NCBI GenBank assembly: GCA_018335935.1
Contig: JAGXRG010000001.1
Location: 1-64,000 of the forward strand
Source: Chitinophagaceae bacterium
GTDB lineage: Bacteria > Bacteroidota > Bacteroidia > Chitinophagales > Chitinophagaceae
Length of the DNA: 64,000 nucleotides
Reading direction: 5' to 3'
In this document: one piece after another, positions 1 to 9,175 of the stretch
Position numbering within the stretch: position 1 is the stretch's first letter
How the letters are laid out: each line of letters starts with the position of its first letter
Notes under the pieces: generated by a model
What the model saw: the letters and a program-made list of their open reading frames with translations, nothing else
The model's database searches: none
What the model was told of the DNA's origin: nothing
Made by a program: the position numbers and the translations under genes

Positions 1-279
1 CCAAAACTCTGGGTTACCTTTACCTTTACCCATTCTCACCTCAGCTGGTTTACGTGTAATAATTTTATCAGGAAATACTCTGATCCAAACATTACCTTCA
101 CGTTTCATAGCACGAGTCATACTTTGACGAGCCGCTTCTATTTGACGATTAGTTAACCAAATAGGTTCTACTGCTTTTAATGCATATGAACCGAATGATA
201 TAGAAGCACCTCTTTTAGCTACTTCTCTAATACGCCCTTTTTGTTGTTTTCTATGCTTACTTCTTTTTGGTTGTAACAT
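1..279 (-). CDS. rplP: Ribosomal protein L16 (partial, 3' end cut by window edge)
   Basis: This is the N-terminal part of 50S protein L16, which sits near the A site and peptidyl transferase centre. Translation from the ATG at 277-279 begins [16 protein letters not shown] and continues through the family motifs WIRVFPDK and [13 protein letters not shown]. The reading frame is still open at the left edge, so the C-terminal third is missing. It is the last visible gene of the S10 operon and is separated from rpsC by an octamer repeat array. The identity is clear; the only uncertainty is the missing end. Confidence 0.96.
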   Translation of the reverse strand, partial: MLQPKRSKHRKQQKGRIREVAKRGASISFGSYALKAVEPIWLTNRQIEAARQSMTRAMKREGNVWIRVFPDKIITRKPAEVRMGKGKGNPEFW

Positions 280-289
280 CTTTTTTAAT

Positions 290-369
290 TTGATAATTTA
301 ACAATTCGACAATTCGGCAATTAATTTTTTTGCATTGGCAAATTGGCTAATTGAACTATTGGCTAATTA
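290..369. repeat. Period-8 degenerate array in the rpsC-rplP gap
   Basis: Ten consecutive eight-base units fill the gap and end in the rpsC stop codon. They read in phase as ttgataat, ttaacaat, tcgacaat, tcggcaat, taattttt, ttgcattg, gcaaattg, gctaattg, aactattg, gctaatta. The core resembles the AATTCGNC octamers seen around sdhA and sdhB. The period is seen directly; no function is known to me. Confidence 0.7.
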
Positions 370-1131
370 CCTTCCTCTTCTTTCTCCTCCACCTCTTCTT
401 TCTCCACCTCTTCTATCATCTCTTCTATCGCCACCACTTCTTCTATCTTGTGGAGCTGCAGAATCTTTTCCTGAAATGAAATTTGGATTTAAATCTCTTT
501 TTCCTAAAACTTCACCTTTGCAAATCCAAACTTTGATACCGATTTTACCGTAAACTGTTTGTGCAAAAACATTAGCGTAATCAATATCCATACGGAAAGT
601 ATGTAATGGAGTACGGCCTTGTTTTAATTCTTCGCTACGAGCAATCTCAGCACCATTTAAACGACCACTTAATTTAACTTTAATTCCTTCTGCACCCATT
701 CTTAAGGTAGAAGCAATTGCCATTTTAGTAGCTCTTTTAAAGTTGATACGATTTTCGATTTGACGAGCAATAGTATCTGCAACAATTGTTGCATCTAATT
801 CTGGACGACGAATTTCTAAAATGTTAATTTGAACATCGTCTTTACCAGTTAATTTCTTTAATTCTTCTTTAATACGATCAACCTCTCCACCACCTTTACC
901 AATAATGATACCTGGTTTGCTAGTGTGTATAGTAATGATTAGTTTTCCTAATGTACGTTCAATAACAATTTTAGCAATACCACCCTTGTTAATACGTGCC
1001 ATTAAGTATTTACGGATTTTTTGATCTTCAATTAACTTGCCAGCATAGTCTCTGCTATTGCCAAACCAGTTACTGTCCCATCCACGGATGATACCTAATC
1101 TGTTACCAATCGGATTTGCTTTTTGACCCAT
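367..1131 (-). CDS. rpsC: 30S ribosomal protein S3
   Basis: S3 lies at the mRNA entry channel of the 30S subunit and has helicase-related roles there. The start [14 protein letters not shown] is canonical, and the KH-domain motif [14 protein letters not shown] sits near residues 75-90. At 254 residues it is longer than the usual 210-235 because of a C-terminal tail, from about residue 230, made almost only of R, G, D and E ([14 protein letters not shown] and similar). Such basic tails occur in several Bacteroidota S3 proteins. It lies between rplV and rplP in the S10 operon. Confidence 0.97.
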   Translation of the reverse strand: MGQKANPIGNRLGIIRGWDSNWFGNSRDYAGKLIEDQKIRKYLMARINKGGIAKIVIERTLGKLIITIHTSKPGIIIGKGGGEVDRIKEELKKLTGKDDVQINILEIRRPELDATIVADTIARQIENRINFKRATKMAIASTLRMGAEGIKVKLSGRLNGAEIARSEELKQGRTPLHTFRMDIDYANVFAQTVYGKIGIKVWICKGEVLGKRDLNPNFISGKDSAAPQDRRSGGDRRDDRRGGERRGGGERRGR

Positions 1132-1158
1132 TTTGTTTATTTGATAATTTGGTAATTT

Positions 1159-1503
1159 TTAATTCTTTTTATCTACTATTAAAGTAACATGATTACTTCT
1201 TTTTCTAATTTTATATCCACGTCCTTGTGGTGCTGGTCTCATTCTTTTTAAAACTCTACCACCATCTACAAAGATTGTTTTTACAGCTAAGCCACTATCT
1301 GCAGCACTAGCACCTTCATTTTTTTGTTCCCAGTTATTAATTGCACTTTTTAACAATTTTGCTAAAGGTTTTGCATTATGCTGAGGGTGGTGTTCTAAAA
1401 TTGCTAAAGCTTTTTCAACTTCCATACCTCTAATAACATCGGCCAATAAACGCATTTTGCGTGGACCTGTTGGGTAATTATTTAATTTAGCTACTGCTTC
1501 CAT
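1159..1503 (-). CDS. rplV: 50S ribosomal protein L22
   Basis: L22 lines the peptide exit tunnel. The 114-residue protein has the typical length. It carries the family core [17 protein letters not shown] near the N terminus and, near the C terminus, the conserved motif [16 protein letters not shown] (here [14 protein letters not shown]) that forms the tunnel beta-hairpin. It is followed by rpsC after 27 bases and preceded by rpsS. It is the standard operon member and nothing about it is unusual. Confidence 0.97.
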   Translation of the reverse strand: MEAVAKLNNYPTGPRKMRLLADVIRGMEVEKALAILEHHPQHNAKPLAKLLKSAINNWEQKNEGASAADSGLAVKTIFVDGGRVLKRMRPAPQGRGYKIRKRSNHVTLIVDKKN

Positions 1504-1512
1504 TTTTATTTA

Positions 1513-1568
1513 GTTATGAATTTTGAATTTAGAATTTACATTCTTAAATCATTATTCTTAATTATTAA
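1513..1568. repeat. Period-7 array between rpsS and rplV
   Basis: Eight in-phase heptamers fill this spacer: gttatga, attttga, atttaga, atttaca, ttcttaa, atcatta, ttcttaa, ttattaa. The array runs right up to the rpsS stop codon at 1569. It matches the other heptamer arrays of the window in period and in AT-rich composition. Confidence 0.6.
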
Positions 1569-1838
1569 TTATTGTTTACTTCCTGAATGACCTCTGAAAT
1601 TTCTAGTTGGTGCAAACTCTCCAAGTTTGTGACCTACCATAAATTCTGTTACATATACAGGAATAAATTTATTTCCGTTGTGTACTGCAAAAGTGTGGCC
1701 TACGAAATCTGGAGAAATTGTACTTCTACGACTCCAAGTTTTAATAACACCTTTTTTTGCTTTTCCCTCATTCATGCCTAAAACTTTACCTTCTAAGTTG
1801 GCATCGATATAAGGACCTTTTTTAATTGAACGACCCAT
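1569..1838 (-). CDS. rpsS: 30S ribosomal protein S19
   Basis: S19 binds 16S rRNA in the head of the 30S subunit, next to S13. The 89-residue product begins [12 protein letters not shown] and carries the family signature near its C terminus ([17 protein letters not shown]). Length and order between rplB and rplV are standard. Confidence 0.97.
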   Translation of the reverse strand: MGRSIKKGPYIDANLEGKVLGMNEGKAKKGVIKTWSRRSTISPDFVGHTFAVHNGNKFIPVYVTEFMVGHKLGEFAPTRNFRGHSGSKQ

Positions 1839-1895
1839 ATTTTAATTTTCAATTTGTTCTTTAGATTTCTAAGGAACGGTTATTATTAATTAATT

Positions 1896-2738
1896 TTAGT
1901 TCTTACTGATTTTTTTACCATCACGTCTTTGGATAATTAATTTATCGCTAGACTTTCCTCTTGTTCTTGTTTTTTCTCCTTTAGCATATTTACCAGTTCT
2001 GCTTCTTGGATGACCCCCTGAAGCTCTACCTTCACCACCACCCATTGGGTGATCAACTGGATTCATAGCTACCCCTCTTGTTCTTGGACGAATACCTTTC
2101 CATCTATTAACACCTGCTTTACCAGCTTGCTCTAAGTTATGATCACTATTAGAAGTTACCCCTACAGTTGCATAACAGTTTACCAATACTTTTCTCAATT
2201 CGCCACTTGGCATTTTAAGAACTGCATATTTTTCTTCTTTATTGGCTAATTGAGCAGAAGTTCCTGCACTACGAGCCATTTTACCACCTTGTCCAGGTTG
2301 TAATTCAATATTATGAATATTAGTACCTAAAGGCATATTCTTCATTGGTAAAGAATTTCCAACTTCTGGTGCTACATTTTCTCCACTCATTACTGTTGCT
2401 CCAACTTGTAAACCTTGAGGTGCCAAAATGTATCTTTTTTCACCATCAGTATATTGTAAAAGAGCAATAAATGCAGTTCTATTCGGATCGTACTCAATAG
2501 AAACTACTTTAGCTTCCATATCGCGTTTGTTACGCTTGAAATCAATGATACGATATTGTTTTTTGTGACCACCACCAATATATCTCATTGAACGACGACC
2601 ATTTGAATTACGACCACCTGTTCTTTTCTTTGGTTCAGTTAATGTTTTTTCAGGAACATTAGTTGTAATTTCTTCGTAAGCGTTACCAATTCTCCAGCGA
2701 GTTCCTGCTGTCATTGGTTTGTATTTCTTAAGTGCCAT
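1896..2738 (-). CDS. rplB: 50S ribosomal protein L2
   Basis: L2 is an RNA-binding protein near the peptidyl transferase centre and is needed for subunit association. The 280-residue protein starts [15 protein letters not shown], has the OB-fold segment ([32 protein letters not shown]) and the C-terminal motif [17 protein letters not shown], including the conserved histidine around residue 230. Length is normal. It lies between rplW and rpsS. Confidence 0.98.
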   Translation of the reverse strand: MALKKYKPMTAGTRWRIGNAYEEITTNVPEKTLTEPKKRTGGRNSNGRRSMRYIGGGHKKQYRIIDFKRNKRDMEAKVVSIEYDPNRTAFIALLQYTDGEKRYILAPQGLQVGATVMSGENVAPEVGNSLPMKNMPLGTNIHNIELQPGQGGKMARSAGTSAQLANKEEKYAVLKMPSGELRKVLVNCYATVGVTSNSDHNLEQAGKAGVNRWKGIRPRTRGVAMNPVDHPMGGGEGRASGGHPRSRTGKYAKGEKTRTRGKSSDKLIIQRRDGKKISKN

Positions 2739-2818
2739 TTCTTTTTATTTTAATCTGAAGTTTTCACTTCTTTTTGTTTGCAAATTTTGCGGTATTGCTA
2801 TACCATTCTTTGAGTTAA

Positions 2819-3118
2819 TTATATATTGCTATATAAGTCTATTGTTTCTCCTTCAGCAATAGTAACCATTGCTTTTTTGTAAGAAGATTTAGTGCCTTGA
2901 ATATATCCTGCTTTTGTAAAGCGGCTTTTATTCTTAGCTGGAGCAACTGCTGTGTTTACACTTTTTACAGTTACACCATAGAAATTTTCAATTGCTTTTT
3001 TAATTTCTAATTTATTAGCTCTTTTATCTACTTTAAAAGCATAACAACTTAATTTAGTTTGTTGCAAATTGGCTTTTTCAGTTAAGATAGGCTTGATTAA
3101 TATTTCTGCTTGTTTCAT
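2819..3118 (-). CDS. rplW: 50S ribosomal protein L23
   Basis: L23 lies at the tunnel exit and docks trigger factor and SRP. The 99-residue protein contains the family pattern KPILTEKA near the N terminus and KIEIKKAIENFYGVTVKSVNT (here KLEIKKAIENFYGV) in the middle. Size and position between rplD and rplB are as expected. Confidence 0.95.
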   Translation of the reverse strand: MKQAEILIKPILTEKANLQQTKLSCYAFKVDKRANKLEIKKAIENFYGVTVKSVNTAVAPAKNKSRFTKAGYIQGTKSSYKKAMVTIAEGETIDLYSNI

Positions 3119-3144
3119 TTAAAATCAGTTTTTACAGTTACGAA

Positions 3145-3777
3145 TTATGCTTCAGTTTCTGCTTCGTTAAAAATCTTTGCAGCATTTTCAGTAATTACTA
3201 AAACATCTGCATTCATAATATCGTATGTGTTAATATCAGCTAATAAAGTACTAGCAATATTTGGAACGTTACGAGTGCTTAAGTGTACATTATCGTTGTA
3301 CTCAGCTAAAACCAATAAAGATTTTTTGTTAGCAACATTCAACCCTTTCATAATACTTACCACTTCTTTTGTTTTTGGAGCAGCAAATACTAAATCTTCA
3401 ACCACAACAATTGCAGCATCTTTAGCTTTATAACTTAAAGCAGAAATTTTAGCTAAATCTTTTACTTTACGGTTTAATTTAATATCGTAAGCATGAGGTT
3501 TTGGTCCAAAAATAGTACCACCACCTTTGTATAAAGGGTTACGAATATTACCTTTACGAGATCCACCAGTACCTTTTTGCTTGTGTAATTTTTTACTAGA
3601 ACCTTTTACTTCAGCACGAGTTTTTACTTTGTGTGTACCTTGACGTTGAGCACCCATATATTGCTTAACAGCTAAATACATTACGTGGTCGTTAGGATCT
3701 ACACCAAAAATTTCTTCTGGTAATTCAACAGTTCTACCTGTTTTTTGACCCTGTATATTTAAAACATCTACTTGCAT
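3145..3777 (-). CDS. rplD: 50S ribosomal protein L4
   Basis: L4 is a primary 23S rRNA binder whose extended loop reaches the exit tunnel. The 210-residue product shows the loop motif KGTGGSRKGNIRNPLYKGGG around residues 70-90 and the globular C-terminal part. In Escherichia coli L4 is also the autogenous repressor of the S10 operon; whether it acts here is inference, but a structured spacer lies just upstream of rplC. Confidence 0.97.
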   Translation of the reverse strand: MQVDVLNIQGQKTGRTVELPEEIFGVDPNDHVMYLAVKQYMGAQRQGTHKVKTRAEVKGSSKKLHKQKGTGGSRKGNIRNPLYKGGGTIFGPKPHAYDIKLNRKVKDLAKISALSYKAKDAAIVVVEDLVFAAPKTKEVVSIMKGLNVANKKSLLVLAEYNDNVHLSTRNVPNIASTLLADINTYDIMNADVLVITENAAKIFNEAETEA

Positions 3778-3815
3778 CTTTTATCTTTTTATAAACCTTG
3801 GCGGCTTTATTAAAA

Positions 3816-4433
3816 TTATTTTTGAATTAAAACGATTGATCCGTTATGACCAGGAACTGATCCACTAACTAAAATGTAATTTTGTTCTGGAAATATTTTT
3901 ACAATTTTCAATCCTTTCATTTTTACTCTATCGCCACCCATTCTACCAGCCATTCGCATACCTTTAAATACTCGGCTAGCATCTGATGAGTTACCAATAG
4001 AACCTGGTGCTCTTTGACGATCGTGCTGACCGTGAGAAGCTTCACCAACTCCAGAGAAACCATGACGTTTTACAACACCTTGGAAACCCTTTCCTTTAGA
4101 AGTACCTACGATTTCAACATCTTCACCTTCAGTGAAAATATCTAAACCAATAGTTTCGCCTAAAGCTTTTGCTATTGAGTAGTTACGAAATTCTTTTGTA
4201 AATTTTTTAGGAGCTGTATTGGCTTTTGCGAAGTGATTAATTTCTGCTTTAACAGAATGTTTTTCTTTTTTGTCGCCAATAGCTAATTGTAGTGCGTTGT
4301 AGCCGTCTATTTCTTGGGTCTTAATTTGAGTAACCACATTAGGTGTCGCCTCAATAATTGTGCAAGCTGTTTGCTTTCCGTCGGCAGCAAAGATGCTTGT
4401 CATCCCAATTTTCTTTCCAATAATACCTTTCAT
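3816..4433 (-). CDS. rplC: 50S ribosomal protein L3
   Basis: L3 is an early assembly protein of the 50S subunit. The protein starts [15 protein letters not shown] and carries the family motif around residue 130-160 ([26 protein letters not shown]). At 205 residues the length is standard. The ATG is preceded by an unusually long structured spacer that separates it from rpsJ. Confidence 0.97.
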   Translation of the reverse strand: MKGIIGKKIGMTSIFAADGKQTACTIIEATPNVVTQIKTQEIDGYNALQLAIGDKKEKHSVKAEINHFAKANTAPKKFTKEFRNYSIAKALGETIGLDIFTEGEDVEIVGTSKGKGFQGVVKRHGFSGVGEASHGQHDRQRAPGSIGNSSDASRVFKGMRMAGRMGGDRVKMKGLKIVKIFPEQNYILVSGSVPGHNGSIVLIQK

Positions 4434-4734
4434 CGTTTTGCGGTTTTAATAGCCCCGCTGAGGTATGGAGGACATTCTGATGATGAATATCAGAATTCAA
4501 TCCTTGTTCGCCATCGACCTTTTCTATGGTTTTCCTGCTAACCAGCAAGAAGTAGAAGTACCGATGGTAAACAAACCTCGAAGGGCCTGTTTATATGTTG
4601 CCGAGACATATAATTAAAATATATGTGTCTCGATTTATTTAATTGATCAGAGCTCTTTTTTGCACTTGGCATTGAGAGATGAAATACTGGTATAAAGAAC
4701 TTAAGTGTTTATGAGTAAAAAACTCAAAGGCTAC
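4434..4734 (-). ncRNA. Candidate structured leader RNA between rpsJ and rplC
   Basis: This 301-base gap is far longer than any other spacer in the operon and is richer in G and C than its surroundings. On the minus strand it contains at least two stem-loops. The arms cgagac-atata and tatatgtgtctcg lie at 4602-4612 and 4620-4632, with a two-base bulge. The arms attctga and tcagaat lie at 4474-4480 and 4490-4496. Neither is followed by a T-run, so simple termination is unlikely. Autogenous ribosomal leaders are well known in other phyla; that this is one is inference. Confidence 0.45.
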
Positions 4735-5040
4735 TTATGCCTTAATTTCAACCTCAACACCTGAAGGTAAATCTAATTTACTTAGAGCATCTACAGTTTT
4801 TGAAGAAGAAGTATAAATATCCAACAAGCGTTTGTGTGTGCAAAGTTGAAATTGTTCACGACTCTTTTTATTAACGAATGGAGAACGTAATACAGTAAAA
4901 ATTCTTTTACGTGTTGGCAAAGGAATAGGTCCTGTTACTACGGCACCTGTGCTACGAACTGTTTTAACAATTTTTTCTGCAGATTTATCTACTAAATTGT
5001 GGTCGAAGCTTTGTAATTTAATTCTTATTCTTTGTGACAT
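4735..5040 (-). CDS. rpsJ: 30S ribosomal protein S10
   Basis: S10 is a 30S head protein and is also the NusE antitermination factor. The 101-residue protein begins [18 protein letters not shown] and contains the conserved stretch [28 protein letters not shown]. It is the first gene of the visible operon, with its own consensus promoter 30 bases upstream. It is not linked to the str operon genes (fusA, rpsG), because the next gene upstream is the divergent topA. Confidence 0.98.
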   Translation of the reverse strand: MSQRIRIKLQSFDHNLVDKSAEKIVKTVRSTGAVVTGPIPLPTRKRIFTVLRSPFVNKKSREQFQLCTHKRLLDIYTSSSKTVDALSKLDLPSGVEVEIKA

Positions 5041-5070
5041 ATACTTTATACCATTTTTTCAAATGGAGTG

Positions 5071-5101
5071 CAAAAGTAGGGGTATGATTCATACAAACAA
5101 A
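5071..5101 (-). promoter_or_regulatory. rpsJ promoter, TTTG-N19-TACTTTTG
   Basis: On the minus strand a TTTG at 5098-5101 and TACTTTTG at 5071-5078 are separated by exactly 19 bases. This fits the Bacteroidota primary-sigma consensus (-33 TTTG, -7 TAnnTTTG). The expected transcription start near 5066 gives a leader of about 25 bases before the rpsJ ATG. Confidence 0.8.
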
Positions 5102-5514
5102 TTTTTTATTAAAGTATTTTTTCAACATGACAATTCTAGCACTAAAGACTTAAGTCTAAGTTATCCACTTATTAGATTATTTCAAATTAAGATATATTGA
5201 TTATTAATTGCAATAATTTATTTTTTAAATAGAAGTTTATTTTAAACAGTGGAATAAAGTTGATATATAAGAGTATAGATCATTGCCCTAATTAAAAAAA
5301 ATATTAACATGCTAAGCTCAATGATATCAATACTTTAATAAGATTTTATTCAAAAAAATTATTACATAATAATTCATCATTAAAAAAAAATCTGAACTTG
5401 GTAAAAAAAATCTTTACATAATATTGCAATTGATATGTGAGGTTTTGAAAATATATTTAAAACAACATTACAACATATAGTAACCTGTAAATAGGATTAA
5501 ATCTTAGAAAAATA
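5102..5514. other. AT-rich divergent spacer between rpsJ and topA
   Basis: Nothing beyond the rpsJ promoter can be recognised with confidence in this gap of over 400 bases. It is very AT-rich with long A runs (for example near 5380-5410), has no credible open reading frame, and must contain the topA promoter, for which no clean TAnnTTTG was found. Confidence 0.5.
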
Positions 5515-8061
5515 ATGGCAAAAAATTTATTGATAGTAGAGAGTCCAGCAAAAGCAAAAACAATAGAAAAAATTCTAGGTAAAGACTTTTTAGTGAAAAG
5601 CTGCTTTGGTCATATCAGAGATTTGGCAAAAGATGATATGGGAATAGATATCAATAAAGGCTATGAGCCCACATATATTGTGTCTCCAGAAAAACAAAAA
5701 GTGGTTTCAGAGTTAAAAAAATTAGCAAAAAGCTCTGAAGAAGTTTGGTTAGCATCGGATGAGGATCGTGAAGGAGAAAGCATTAGCTGGCATTTAGCTG
5801 AAGTTTTGGGCTTAGATGTTAATAAAACAAAAAGAATTGTATTTCACGAAATTACAGCACCAGCCATCAAAAAAGCTGTTGCTTCTCCAAGAAAAATAGA
5901 TATGAATTTGGTGCTTTCTCAGCAAGCACGTAGGGTTTTGGATAGATTGGTTGGTTTTGAATTAAGTCCTGTGTTATGGAGAAAAGTGGGCAGACAACAA
6001 GGTTTAAGTGCTGGTCGTGTTCAAAGTGTTGCTGTTAGATTAATTGTAGAAAGAGAAAGAGAAATCAATGCTTTTAATATTGAGAATAGCTTTAAAGTTG
6101 AAGCATTTTTTACTGAAACTGATATCAATCAAAAAGAAATTACGTTTAAGGCCGAAGCCAACAAGAAACTCACCGACTTCAATCAAGCTGAAGCATTCTT
6201 AAAATCCTGCACAAATGCAAGCTATAAAGTAAGTTCTATTGATATTAAACCTGCAAAAAGAACGCCATCAGCACCATTTACCACTTCTACCCTACAACAA
6301 GAAGCCTCAAGAAAATTAGGTTATGGTGTTAGCAAAACCATGCTAATTGCACAACGTTTATACGAAGCTGGTCATATTACTTATATGAGAACTGATAGTG
6401 TTAATTTAAGTGATACAGCCAGAGCAGATATTCAAAACCAAATTGTAAATAATTATGGGGAAGAATATTTTCAATCTAGAAGATATAAAAACAAAAACGA
6501 TAGTGCCCAAGAAGCACATGAAGCTATACGTCCAACATACATGAACAATAAAACCATTGTTGATGATGAAGGAAGAAGATTGTATGAGCTCATTTGGAAA
6601 AGAACAATTGCTTCTCAAATGAGTGATGCAGAATTTGAGAAAACAATAGCAAAAATTGATATTTCAACTAATAAAGAGCAACTTACTGCTACTGGTGAGG
6701 TTTTAAAATTTGATGGCTTTTTAACTGTTTATATGGAAGGTAAAGATGATGAGGATGATGAAGAAAATGAAGGTATGCTTCCTCCTTTAAAAGTGAATCA
6801 GAGCTTGACTTTTAGCCATATGAATGCAACTGAAAAATTTACAAAACCTGCTGCTCGTTATACAGAAGCCTCACTTGTAAAAAAGATGGAAGAGTTAGGT
6901 ATTGGTCGTCCTTCTACCTATGCACCAACTATTTCTACTATTATTAAAAGAAATTATGTTGAAAAAAGAGACAAAGATGCCATAAAAAGAGAAGTTAGAA
7001 TTCTTACCTTAACAACTACTCAAGAAATTCAAAAGCAAACTATTCAAGAAAATACAGGTGCCGAAAAGAGCAAGCTTTTTCCTACAGATTTAGGTAATGT
7101 TGTTACAGATTTTTTAAAGCAACATTTCGAAAATGTAATGAATTATAGTTTTACTGCTCAAATAGAACAAGAGTTCGATGAAATTAGTGAGGGTAAAAGA
7201 GTTTGGCATAAAATGATTGATAGTTTTTACAAACCATTTCACGAAGACATTGAACATACTTTAGAAAATGCAGAAAGAGCAAGTGGTGAAAGAGAACTTG
7301 GACTAGACCCTGAAACACAGAAAAAAATTATTGCTCGTATGGGCAGATTTGGACCTATGGTTCAAATGGGAGATACAGGAGACGAAGAAGAAAAGCCAAG
7401 ATTTGCTAAATTAAAATCAGGGCAAAGCATTGAAACCATTACACTTGATGAAGCATTAGAGTTATTTAAATTACCTAAAACAATTGGTGAATATAATGGT
7501 CAAGAATTGACCATCAACCTAGGCAGATTTGGACCTTATGTAAAATATGGAGATCAATTTGTATCTATACCAAGAGGTGAAGATTTAGATGATGTAGATG
7601 TAAACAGAGCCATTGAATTAATTGAGCAAAAAGAACAAGCAGATGCTCCAATAGCTACTTATAAAGAATTACCAGTAACAAAAGGCAAAGGAAGGTTTGG
7701 TCCTTTTATTAAATGGAACGATTTATTCATCAACATACCAAAAGCCTATAATTTCGATAATCTTTCTCAAAGTGATATTGAGGAATTAATTGAAAAGAAA
7801 TTAGAAAAAGAAGCCAATAGATACATTCAACAATGGCCAGCAGAAAAAATTTCAATTGAAAATGGTAGATGGGGCCCATTTATTCGTTTTGGCAAAAACA
7901 TGTTGAAACTCACCAAAAAAGCCGATGGAACTAAACATACAGCAGAAGAATTAGCTGTTGTTGGTATTGATGAAGTAAAGAAAATGATTGAAGAACAAAT
8001 GCCAGATGCTTTTAAAAAGAAAACTGCAACAAAGAAAAAAGCTGCTAAGAAGAAGAAATAG
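5515..8061 (+). CDS. topA: DNA topoisomerase I
   Basis: This type IA topoisomerase relaxes negative supercoils. The N-terminal Toprim domain has E9 in LIVESPAKAKT and the metal triad D82, D84, E86 in SDEDREGE. The catalytic tyrosine is Y290 in HITYMRTDS. The C-terminal third holds four topoisomerase-type repeats with GRFGP or GRWGP cores, followed by a lysine-rich tail instead of the E. coli zinc fingers. This domain layout and the 848-residue length are usual for Bacteroidota. It is divergent from rpsJ, and its stop codon runs directly into a heptamer array. Confidence 0.97.
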   Translation: MAKNLLIVESPAKAKTIEKILGKDFLVKSCFGHIRDLAKDDMGIDINKGYEPTYIVSPEKQKVVSELKKLAKSSEEVWLASDEDREGESISWHLAEVLGLDVNKTKRIVFHEITAPAIKKAVASPRKIDMNLVLSQQARRVLDRLVGFELSPVLWRKVGRQQGLSAGRVQSVAVRLIVEREREINAFNIENSFKVEAFFTETDINQKEITFKAEANKKLTDFNQAEAFLKSCTNASYKVSSIDIKPAKRTPSAPFTTSTLQQEASRKLGYGVSKTMLIAQRLYEAGHITYMRTDSVNLSDTARADIQNQIVNNYGEEYFQSRRYKNKNDSAQEAHEAIRPTYMNNKTIVDDEGRRLYELIWKRTIASQMSDAEFEKTIAKIDISTNKEQLTATGEVLKFDGFLTVYMEGKDDEDDEENEGMLPPLKVNQSLTFSHMNATEKFTKPAARYTEASLVKKMEELGIGRPSTYAPTISTIIKRNYVEKRDKDAIKREVRILTLTTTQEIQKQTIQENTGAEKSKLFPTDLGNVVTDFLKQHFENVMNYSFTAQIEQEFDEISEGKRVWHKMIDSFYKPFHEDIEHTLENAERASGERELGLDPETQKKIIARMGRFGPMVQMGDTGDEEEKPRFAKLKSGQSIETITLDEALELFKLPKTIGEYNGQELTINLGRFGPYVKYGDQFVSIPRGEDLDDVDVNRAIELIEQKEQADAPIATYKELPVTKGKGRFGPFIKWNDLFINIPKAYNFDNLSQSDIEELIEKKLEKEANRYIQQWPAEKISIENGRWGPFIRFGKNMLKLTKKADGTKHTAEELAVVGIDEVKKMIEEQMPDAFKKKTATKKKAAKKKK

Positions 8062-8144
8062 TATTTAGTATTTAGTAGTAAGTATTTAGTAATTTGGATT
8101 TGTGGTTTGGGTATTGAGATTTGGGGTTTGGGAATTAGGAATTA
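8061..8144 (+). repeat. Degenerate heptamer array directly after topA
   Basis: Starting with the last base of the topA stop codon, twelve in-phase heptamers can be read: gtattta twice, gtagtaa, gtattta, gtaattt, ggatttg, tggtttg, ggtattg, agatttg, gggtttg, then ggaatta twice. The unit gtagtaa is the same one that is amplified on the minus strand after the TolB-like gene near 47000. Confidence 0.65.
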
Positions 8145-8162
8145 ATGTAAAATAGTCTATAT

Positions 8163-8200
8163 AAAAATAAAAAATCCCAAATTGGGACTTTTTATTTTTA
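8163..8200. terminator. Bidirectional terminator between topA and sucD
   Basis: A short stem, tcccaa-a-ttggga, is flanked on the left by an A-rich tract and on the right by a T-rich tract. It can therefore act as a rho-independent terminator on both strands, for topA (plus) and sucD (minus). Confidence 0.7.
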
Positions 8201-8230
8201 TAAATTATCTTCAACAATTAATATTTTAAT

Positions 8231-8251
8231 TATCGACTATCGACTATCGAC
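8231..8251. repeat. Triple tatcgac heptamer at the sucD stop
   Basis: Three perfect copies of tatcgac overlap the last codons and stop of sucD, so the repeat contributes the final SR codons and the TAG stop. It is the only heptamer array in the window seen inside a coding end. Confidence 0.8.
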
Positions 8252-9119
8252 TTTTTAACACATTAGCCATTGTAATTCCGATATCAGCAGGACTTGCAAC
8301 AACATGTATGCCACACTCTCCCATGATTTTCATTTTTGCTGCAGCAGTATCATCTGCACCACCTACTATAGCACCAGCATGTCCCATTCTACGACCTGGA
8401 GGGGCTGTTTGACCAGCTATAAATCCAACAACTGGTTTTTTAAGATTGTCTTTTATCCATCTTGCAGCATCAGCTTCCATGCTACCACCAATTTCACCAA
8501 TCATAATGATACCATCAGTTTCATCATCCTCCATTAATAATTTAACAGCTTCAACTGTTGGAGTACCAATTATAGGATCTCCACCAATACCAATTGCAGT
8601 AGAAACGCCTAATCCTGCTTTTACCACCTGATCTGCAGCTTCGTAAGTTAATGTTCCACTTTTACTTACAATACCAATTCTACCCTTCTTGAAAATAAAG
8701 CCAGGCATAATACCCACTTTTGCTTCTTCAGAAGTAATTACACCAGGACAATTTGGCCCAATTAATCTTGTATTTTTTCCTAATAAATAATTTTTTACTT
8801 TAACCATATCCTGAACAGGAATTCCTTCAGTAATACAAACCACAAGAGCAATACCTGCTTCTGCAGCTTCCATAATAGCATCTGAGGCAAATGCAGGAGG
8901 AACAAAAATAATACTCACATTAGCACCTGTACTTTTTACAGCTTCTGAAACTGTATTAAAAACGGGTCTGTCTAAATGAGATGTTCCACCTTTACCAGGA
9001 GTTACACCACCAACTACTTGTGTGCCATACTCAATCATTTGAGTGGCATGAAAAGTTCCTTCAGAACCTGTAAATCCTTGTACAATAACTTTTGAATCTT
9101 TATTAACTAGTACTGACAT
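8244..9119 (-). CDS. sucD: Succinyl-CoA synthetase alpha subunit
   Basis: The alpha subunit of the TCA-cycle enzyme that interconverts succinyl-CoA and succinate with substrate-level phosphorylation. The N-terminal CoA-binding Rossmann domain is seen ([15 protein letters not shown]), then the ligase domain with the phosphohistidine in GHAGAIVGG near residue 247. The 291-residue length is normal. The partner sucC is not adjacent, as is common in Bacteroidota. A -7 element TACTTTTG lies just upstream at 9137-9144, so the gene probably has its own promoter. Confidence 0.97.
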   Translation of the reverse strand: MSVLVNKDSKVIVQGFTGSEGTFHATQMIEYGTQVVGGVTPGKGGTSHLDRPVFNTVSEAVKSTGANVSIIFVPPAFASDAIMEAAEAGIALVVCITEGIPVQDMVKVKNYLLGKNTRLIGPNCPGVITSEEAKVGIMPGFIFKKGRIGIVSKSGTLTYEAADQVVKAGLGVSTAIGIGGDPIIGTPTVEAVKLLMEDDETDGIIMIGEIGGSMEADAARWIKDNLKKPVVGFIAGQTAPPGRRMGHAGAIVGGADDTAAAKMKIMGECGIHVVASPADIGITMANVLKSR

Positions 9120-9136
9120 ATATTATAAAATTGTTG

Positions 9137-9144
9137 CAAAAGTA
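9137..9144 (-). promoter_or_regulatory. sucD -7 element TACTTTTG
   Basis: TACTTTTG on the minus strand matches TAnnTTTG and lies 18 bases before the sucD ATG. No good TTTG is found at the -33 distance, so the call rests on the -7 element and position alone. Confidence 0.5.
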
Positions 9145-9175
9145 AGGGTTTGCAATTGTTTATTGTGTTTAAAAA

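Noticed and set aside
335..553. 72-codon plus-strand ORF rich in Leu, Ser and Pro
   Set aside because: It is the antisense of the Arg/Gly-rich tail of rpsC and begins in the repeat array.
4351..4548. 65-codon minus-strand ORF overlapping the rplC start, possible leader peptide
   Set aside because: It overlaps rplC out of frame, has no recognisable features, and the region is better explained as a structured spacer.
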